The notes under the pieces were generated by a model, which did no database searches, was not told the DNA's origin, and worked only from the letters and a program-made list of their open reading frames with translations. Source: Brugia malayi (Eukaryota > Nematoda > Chromadorea > Rhabditida > Onchocercidae). Taken from it: DNA of 15,356 nt. This document shows positions 9,201 to 15,356 of the stretch, piece by piece. The DNA lies in assembly GCF_000002995.4 (NCBI RefSeq), contig NW_025062401.1, forward strand, positions 1 to 15,356. The letters are read 5' to 3'. A program made the translations under genes and the position numbers. Numbering within the stretch: the first letter of the stretch is position 1; the number at the start of each line of letters is the position of its first letter.

Positions 9201-9317
9201 TCTTACATTAGACAAGGAAATTGGTTCTAATTTATCAATTTTAATTTTAATTAAGTGCCAAAACTACTAAAAAAAGCTTATTTTGAAATTAATTGACTAT
9301 GTTACGTGAATTGTACC
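6214..9317 (+). repeat. Units 21-30: transition zone of C and T forms
   Basis: Ten units of 307 to 319 bp. The diagnostic word in the right block is CAATTTTAATTTT (T form) in units 21, 25, 29 and 30 and CAATTCTAATTTT (C form) in the other six. Variable segments are mostly the plain 43-bp type (22, 25, 27, 30). Exceptions are unit 21 (AAATTAATTAAATTT), unit 23 (an added AAATTAAATTTT word), unit 24 (rearranged, 7147-7465, with AAGAATTAATAAATTT and GAATATTTT) and unit 26 (an added AAATT word). Unit 29 has a C inside its T/A run (TTTTTCAAAA). Confidence 0.7.
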
Positions 9318-10241
9318 AGTGCTGGTCGTATATTGCGTCGTCATTTTATAGTTTAAATATTAAAATACGCTTTTGTAATTAAGTTTTGCGCATAAATTCA
9401 TCAGCAAAATTAATAAAACTTTCAATTAATCATGATTTTAATTCAATTTAAGAATTTAAATTAAATTTAAATTTTGAATTTATTAAAATTTAAAATTTGT
9501 TGTAGTTTTCTTACATTAGACAAGGAAATTGGTTCTAATTTATCAATTCTAATTTTAATTAAGTGCCAAAACTACTAAAAAAAGCTTATTTTGAAATTAA
9601 TTGACTATGTTACGTGAATTGTACCAGTGCTGGTCGTATATTGCGTCGTCATTTTATAGTTTAAATATTAAAATACGCTTTTGTAATTAAGTTTTGCGCA
9701 TAAATTCATCAGCAAAATTAATAAAACTTTCAATTAATCATGATTTTAATTCAATTTAAGAATTTAAATTAAATTTAAATTTTGAATTTTTAAAATTTAA
9801 AATTTGTTGTAGTTTTCTTACATTAGACAAGGAAATTGGTTCTAATTTATCAATTTTAATTTTAATTAAGTGCCAAAACTACTAAAAAAAGCTTATTTTG
9901 AAATTAATTGACTATGTTACGTGAATTGTACCAGTGCTGGTCGTATATTGCGTCGTCATTTTATAGTTTAAATATTAAAATACGCTTTTGTAATTAAGTT
10001 TTGCGCATAAATTCATCAGCAAAATTAATAAAACTTTCAATTAATCATGATTTTAATTCAATTTAAGAATTTAAATTAAATTTAAATTTTGAATTTTTTA
10101 AAAATTTTAAAATTTGTTGTAGTTTTCTTACATTAGACAAGGAAATTGGTTCTAATTTATCAATTTAATTTTAATTAAGTGCCAAAACTACTAAAAAAAG
10201 CTTATTTTGAAATTAATTGACTATGTTACGTGAATTGTACC

Positions 10242-10553
10242 AGTGCTGGTCGTATATTGCGTCGTCATTTTATAGTTTAAATATTAAAATACGCTTTTGT
10301 AATTAAGTTTTGCGCATAAATTCATCAGCAAAATTAATAAAACTTTCAATTAATCATGATTTTAATTCAATTTAAGAATTTAAATTAAATTAAATTTAAA
10401 TTTTGAATTTTTAAAATTTTAAAATTTGTTGTAGTTTTCTTACATTAGACAAGGAAATTGGTTCTAATTTATCAATTCTAATTTTAATTAAGTGCCAAAA
10501 CTACTAAAAAAGCTAATTTTGAAATTAATTGACTATGTTACGTGAATTGTACC
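10242..10553 (+). repeat. Unit 34, variant right block without HindIII site
   Basis: Near 10505-10520 the right block reads AAAAAAGCTAATTTT in place of AAAAAAAGCTTATTTT: one A is missing from the run and a T-to-A change at 10515 removes AAGCTT. It is one of few units with changes outside the variable segment. It also has an added AAATT word in the variable segment and the C form of CAATTCTAA among T-form neighbours, so it looks like a distinct lineage within the array. Confidence 0.85.
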
Positions 10554-13348
10554 AGTGCTGGTCGTATATTGCGTCGTCATTTTATAGTTTAAATATTAAA
10601 ATACGCTTTTGTAATTAAGTTTTGCGCATAAATTCATCAGCAAAATTAATAAAACTTTCAATTAATCATGATTTTAATTCAATTTAAGAATTTAAATTAA
10701 ATTTAAATTTTGAATTTTTAAAATTTAAAATTTGTTGTAGTTTTCTTACATTAGACAAGGAAATTGGTTCTAATTTATCAATTTTAATTTTAATTAAGTG
10801 CCAAAACTACTAAAAAAAGCTTATTTTGAAATTAATTGACTATGTTACGTGAATTGTACCAGTGCTGGTCGTATATTGCGTCGTCATTTTATAGTTTAAA
10901 TATTAAAATACGCTTTTGTAATTAAGTTTTGCGCATAAATTCATCAGCAAAATTAATAAAACTTTCAATTAATCATGATTTTAATTCAATTTAAGAATTT
11001 AAATTAAATTTAAATTTTGAATTTTTAAAAATTTTAAAATTTGTTGTAGTTTTCTTACATTAGACAAGGAAATTGGTTCTAATTTATCAATTTTAATTTT
11101 AATTAAGTGCCAAAACTACTAAAAAAAGCTTATTTTGAAATTAATTGACTATGTTACGTGAATTGTACCAGTGCTGGTCGTATATTGCGTCGTCATTTTA
11201 TAGTTTAAATATTAAAATACGCTTTTGTAATTAAGTTTTGCGCATAAATTCATCAGCAAAATTAATAAAACTTTCAATTAATCATGATTTTAATTCAATT
11301 TAAGAATTTAAATTAAATTTAAATTTTGAATTTTTAAAATTTAAAATTTGTTGTAGTTTTCTTACATTAGACAAGGAAATTGGTTCTAATTTATCAATTT
11401 TAATTTTAATTAAGTGCCAAAACTACTAAAAAAAGCTTATTTTGAAATTAATTGACTATGTTACGTGAATTGTACCAGTGCTGGTCGTATATTGCGTCGT
11501 CATTTTATAGTTTAAATATTAAAATACGCTTTTGTAATTAAGTTTTGCGCATAAATTCATCAGCAAAATTAATAAAACTTTCAATTAATCATGATTTTAA
11601 TTCAATTTAAGAATTTAAATTAAATTTAAATTCAAATTTAAGTTTTGAATTTATTAAAATTTTAAAATTTGTTGTAGTTTTCTTACATTAGACAAGGAAA
11701 TTGGTTCTAATTTATCAATTTTAATTTTAATTAAGTGCCAAAACTACTAAAAAAAGCTTATTTTGAAATTAATTGACTATGTTACGTGAATTGTACCAGT
11801 GCTGGTCGTATATTGCGTCGTCATTTTATAGTTTAAATATTAAAATACGCTTTTGTAATTAAGTTTTGCGCATAAATTCATCAGCAAAATTAATAAAACT
11901 TTCAATTAATCATGATTTTAATTCAATTTAAGAATTTAAATTAAATTTAAATTTTGAATTTTTAAAATTTTAAAATTTGTTGTAGTTTTCTTACATTAGA
12001 CAAGGAAATTGGTTCTAATTTATCAATTCTAATTTTAATTAAGTGCCAAAACTACTAAAAAAAGCTTATTTTGAAATTAATTGACTATGTTACGTGAATT
12101 GTACCAGTGCTGGTCGTATATTGCGTCGTCATTTTATAGTTTAAATATTAAAATACGCTTTTGTAATTAAGTTTTGCGCATAAATTCATCAGCAAAATTA
12201 ATAAAACTTTCAATTAATCATGATTTTAATTCAATTTAAGAATTTAAATTAAATTTAAATTTTGAATTTTTTAAAATTTTAAAATTTGTTGTAGTTTTCT
12301 TACATTAGACAAGGAAATTGGTTCTAATTTATCAATTTTAATTTTAATTAAGTGCCAAAACTACTAAAAAAAGCTTATTTTGAAATTAATTGACTATGTT
12401 ACGTGAATTGTACCAGTGCTGGTCGTATATTGCGTCGTCATTTTATAGTTTAAATATTAAAATACGCTTTTGTAATTAAGTTTTGCGCATAAATTCATCA
12501 GCAAAATTAATAAAACTTTCAATTAATCATGATTTTAATTCAATTTAAGAATTTAAATTAAATTTAAATTTTGAATTTTTTAAAATTTTAAAATTTGTTG
12601 TAGTTTTCTTACATTAGACAAGGAAATTGGTTCTAATTTATCAATTTTAATTTTAATTAAGTGCCAAAACTACTAAAAAAAGCTTATTTTGAAATTAATT
12701 GACTATGTTACGTGAATTGTACCAGTGCTGGTCGTATATTGCGTCGTCATTTTATAGTTTAAATATTAAAATACGCTTTTGTAATTAAGTTTTGCGCATA
12801 AATTCATCAGCAAAATTAATAAAACTTTCAATTAATCATGATTTTAATTCAATTTAAGAATTTAAATTAAATTTAATCAATTTAATTTTGAATTTTTAAA
12901 ATTTTAAAATTTGTTGTAGTTTTCTTACATTAGACAAGGAAATTGGTTCTAATTTATCAATTTTAATTTTAATTAAGTGCCAAAACTACTAAAAAAAGCT
13001 TATTTTGAAATTAATTGACTATGTTACGTGAATTGTACCAGTGCTGGTCGTATATTGCGTCGTCATTTTATAGTTTAAATATTAAAATACGCTTTTGTAA
13101 TTAAGTTTTGCGCATAAATTCATCAGCAAAATTAATAAAACTTTCAATTAATCATGATTTTAATTCAATTTAAGAATTTAAATTAAATTTAAATTTTGAA
13201 TTTTTTAAAATTTTAAAATTTGTTGTAGTTTTCTTACATTAGACAAGGAAATTGGTTCTAATTTATCAATTTTAATTTTAATTAAGTGCCAAAACTACTA
13301 AAAAAAGCTTATTTTGAAATTAATTGACTATGTTACGTGAATTGTACC

Positions 13349-13664
13349 AGTGCTGGTCGTATATTGCGTCGTCATTTTATAGTTTAAATATTAAAATACG
13401 CTTTTGTAATTAAGTTTTGCGCATAAATTCATCAGCAAAATTAATAAAACTTTCAATTAATCATGATTTTAATTCAATTTAAGAATTTAAGAATTTAAAT
13501 TAAATTTAATTTTGAATTTATTAAAAATTTTAAAATTTGTTGTAGTTTTCTTACATTAGACAAGGAAATTGGTTCTAATTTATCAATATTAATTTTAATT
13601 AAGTGCCAAAACTACTAAAAAAGCTTATTTTGAAAATAATTGACTATGTTACGTGAATTGTACC
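13349..13664 (+). repeat. Unit 44, divergent monomer
   Basis: This unit has several private changes: a 9-bp tandem duplication of the AAGAATTT word at the start of the variable segment (about 13482-13500), CAATATTAA in place of CAATTTTAA, a six-A run before GCTT and a T-to-A change at 13636 (TGAAAATAATTG). Its short A run resembles unit 34, but the other changes differ. It is the most diverged full unit outside the variable segment. Confidence 0.82.
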
Positions 13665-15234
13665 AGTGCTGGTCGTATATTGCGTCGTCATTTTATAGTT
13701 TAAATATTAAAATACGCTTTTGTAATTAAGTTTTGCGCATAAATTCATCAGCAAAATTAATAAAACTTTCAATTAATCATGATTTTAATTCAATTTAAGA
13801 ATTTAAATTAAATTTAAATTTAATTTTGAATTTTTAAAAATTTTAAAATTTGTTGTAGTTTTCTTACATTAGACAAGGAAATTGGTTCTAATTTATCAAT
13901 TTTAATTTTAATTAAGTGCCAAAACTACTAAAAAAAGCTTATTTTGAAATTAATTGACTATGTTACGTGAATTGTACCAGTGCTGGTCGTATATTGCGTC
14001 GTCATTTTATAGTTTAAATATTAAAATACGCTTTTGTAATTAAGTTTTGCGCATAAATTCATCAGCAAAATTAATAAAACTTTCAATTAATCATGATTTT
14101 AATTCAATTTAAGAATTTAAATTAATTTTAATTCAATTTAATTTTATTTTGAAAATTTTAAAATTTGTTGTAGTTTTCTTACATTAGACAAGGAAATTGG
14201 TTCTAATTTATCAATTTTAATTTTAATTAAGTGCCAAAACTACTAAAAAAAGCTTATTTTGAAATTAATTGACTATGTTACGTGAATTGTACCAGTGCTG
14301 GTCGTATATTGCGTCGTCATTTTATAGTTTAAATATTAAAATACGCTTTTGTAATTAAGTTTTGCGCATAAATTCATCAGCAAAATTAATAAAACTTTCA
14401 ATTAATCATGATTTTAATTCAATTTAAGAATTTAAATTAAATTTAAATTTTGAATTTTTTAAAATTTTAAAATTTGTTGTAGTTTTCTTACATTAGACAA
14501 GGAAATTGGTTCTAATTTATCAATTTTAATTTTAATTAAGTGCCAAAACTACTAAAAAAAGCTTATTTTGAAATTAATTGACTATGTTACGTGAATTGTA
14601 CCAGTGCTGGTCGTATATTGCGTCGTCATTTTATAGTTTAAATATTAAAATACGCTTTTGTAATTAAGTTTTGCGCATAAATTCATCAGCAAAATTAATA
14701 AAACTTTCAATTAATCATGATTTTAATTCAATTTAAGAATTTAAATTAAATTTAAATTTTGAATTTTTTAAAAATTTTAAAATTTGTTGTAGTTTTCTTA
14801 CATTAGACAAGGAAATTGGTTCTAATTTATCAATTCTAATTTTAATTAAGTGCCAAAACTACTAAAAAAAGCTTATTTTGAAATTAATTGACTATGTTAC
14901 GTGAATTGTACCAGTGCTGGTCGTATATTGCGTCGTCATTTTATAGTTTAAATATTAAAATACGCTTTTGTAATTAAGTTTTGCGCATAAATTCATCAGC
15001 AAAATTAATAAAACTTTCAATTAATCATGATTTTAATTCAATTTAAGAATTTAAATTAAATTTAAATTCAAATTTAAGTTTTGAATTTATTAAAAATTTT
15101 AAAATTTGTTGTAGTTTTCTTACATTAGACAAGGAAATTGGTTCTAATTTATCAATTTTAATTTTAATTAAGTGCCAAAACTACTAAAAAAAGCTTATTT
15201 TGAAATTAATTGACTATGTTACGTGAATTGTACC

Positions 15235-15356
15235 AGTGCTGGTCGTATATTGCGTCGTCATTTTATAGTTTAAATATTAAAATACGCTTTTGTAATAAAG
15301 TTTTGCGCATAAATTCATCAGCAAAATTAATAAAACTTTCATTAATCATGATTTTA
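15235..15356 (+). repeat. Unit 50, partial (122 bp) at the window end, with private changes
   Basis: Only the left block is present. It has two differences in sequence that is otherwise invariant: TGTAATAAAG in place of TGTAATTAAG at about 15297, and CTTTCATTAATC lacking one A of CTTTCAATTAATC at about 15340. As a result the short frame opened by ATG at 15216 loses its usual stop and stays open for 47 codons to the last base of the window. This could mark approach to the array edge, or be low-quality sequence at a contig end. I do not call it a gene. Confidence 0.8.

Larger units (their letters stand above)
9318..15234 (+). repeat. Units 31-49: T-form dominated end of the array
   Basis: Nineteen units. 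Thirteen have the T form CAATTTTAATTTT; units 31, 34, 39 and 48 have the C form, unit 33 has a one-base deletion there and unit 44 has CAATATTAA. Variable segments tend to end TTTTAAAATTTG with one T more than at the start of the array. Units 40, 41, 43 and 47 share the same 44-bp segment and look identical. Isolated odd types are unit 42 (12724-13039, AATCAATTTAATTTTG) and unit 46 (13979-14293, AATTTTAATTCAATTTAATTTTATTTTG). The shift from C to T along the array shows that neighbours are more alike than distant units. Confidence 0.72.
1..15356. repeat. Satellite-like tandem array, 49 full units plus one partial, monomer 301-322 bp
   Basis: The window is filled by direct head-to-tail copies of one AT-rich monomer. 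Taking AGTGCTGGTCG as the start, units begin at 1, 315, 616, 937, 1239, 1560, 1868, 2190, 2505, 2821, 3131, 3446, 3764, 4072, 4378, 4689, 5000, 5311, 5612, 5913, 6214, 6526, 6834, 7147, 7466, 7774, 8087, 8395, 8702, 9010, 9318, 9626, 9933, 10242, 10554, 10861, 11170, 11477, 11798, 12106, 12415, 12724, 13040, 13349, 13665, 13979, 14294, 14603, 14913 and 15235 (partial). The choice of start is arbitrary. There is no inversion, no inserted element and no unique DNA between units. About 265 bp of each unit is nearly identical throughout and 36-57 bp is variable. Monomers near 310 bp with high AT content are characteristic of eukaryotic satellite DNA; that assignment is inference, since no host-specific motif was recognised. 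Confidence 0.97.

Noticed and set aside
1..15356. CRISPR-like array (constant repeat, variable spacer)
   Set aside because: The constant part is about 265 bp, far longer than any CRISPR repeat. The variable part is low-complexity A/T with related words in every unit, not unique foreign sequence, and there is no cas gene or leader.
1..15356. Long open frame encoding a tandem-repeat protein
   Set aside because: Every unit has stops in all frames, and unit lengths vary by amounts that are not multiples of three, so no frame reads through successive units.
1..15356. CENP-B box, telomere repeat or kinetoplast minicircle conserved block
   Set aside because: TTCG, CGGG, TTAGGG, TTAGG and GGGG-containing motifs are absent from the monomer on both strands, so none of these can be claimed.
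1..15356. Iteron-type plasmid or phage replication origin
   Set aside because: Iterons are about 20 bp and few in number and lie beside a rep gene. Here the unit is about 310 bp, copies number about 50 and no gene is present.

Overview
The whole 15,356-base window is one uninterrupted head-to-tail tandem array of an AT-rich satellite-like monomer. I count 49 complete units plus a 122-base partial unit, with every junction at the same point and in the same orientation. Units are 301 to 322 bp (mean about 311). My hand count of one typical unit (1560-1867) gives 66 G+C in 308 bases, about 21% GC. I see no protein-coding gene of ordinary length, no tRNA or rRNA, no mobile element and no flanking unique DNA.

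Each unit has three parts. A left block of about 135 bp (from AGTGCTGGTCG to CAATTTAAG) is nearly invariant. A middle segment of 36 to 57 bp is almost pure A/T and changes from unit to unit. A right block of about 130 bp (from TTTGTTGTAG to GAATTGTACC) is nearly invariant. Almost all length and sequence change lies in the middle segment, which is palindrome-prone; in unit 17 it forms a perfect 48-bp palindrome. The constant blocks hold several inverted repeats: an ACCAG-TG-CTGGT dyad at every junction, a GCGT/ACGC stem, competing stems around TTTTGC, and a GTAGTTTT/AAAACTAC stem enclosing a smaller hairpin.

Region by region: units 2-7 (315-2189) alternate short and long types like a dimeric higher-order repeat; units 8-17 (2190-5310) carry the most diverse middle segments; units 18-20 (5311-6213) are three identical 301-bp copies; units 21-30 (6214-9317) mix two sequence types; units 31-49 (9318-15234) are dominated by a derived C-to-T variant. 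This gradient is what unequal exchange and local homogenisation would produce.

Organism: the sequence alone does not identify it. A monomer near 310 bp (about two nucleosome lengths), very high AT content and no genes over 15 kb are typical of eukaryotic centromeric or heterochromatic satellite DNA. An AT-rich organellar repeat region or an unusual prokaryotic or viral repeat array cannot be excluded. Differences from the otherwise invariant left block cluster at the two extreme ends of the window, which suggests the window may be an entire contig lying inside a longer array.

The most interesting point is the contrast between a fixed scaffold of about 265 bp and a small, hairpin-forming, fast-changing insert, repeated about 49 times. 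I infer that it arises from replication or repair errors at palindromes rather than from programmed diversification, but that is open to test.
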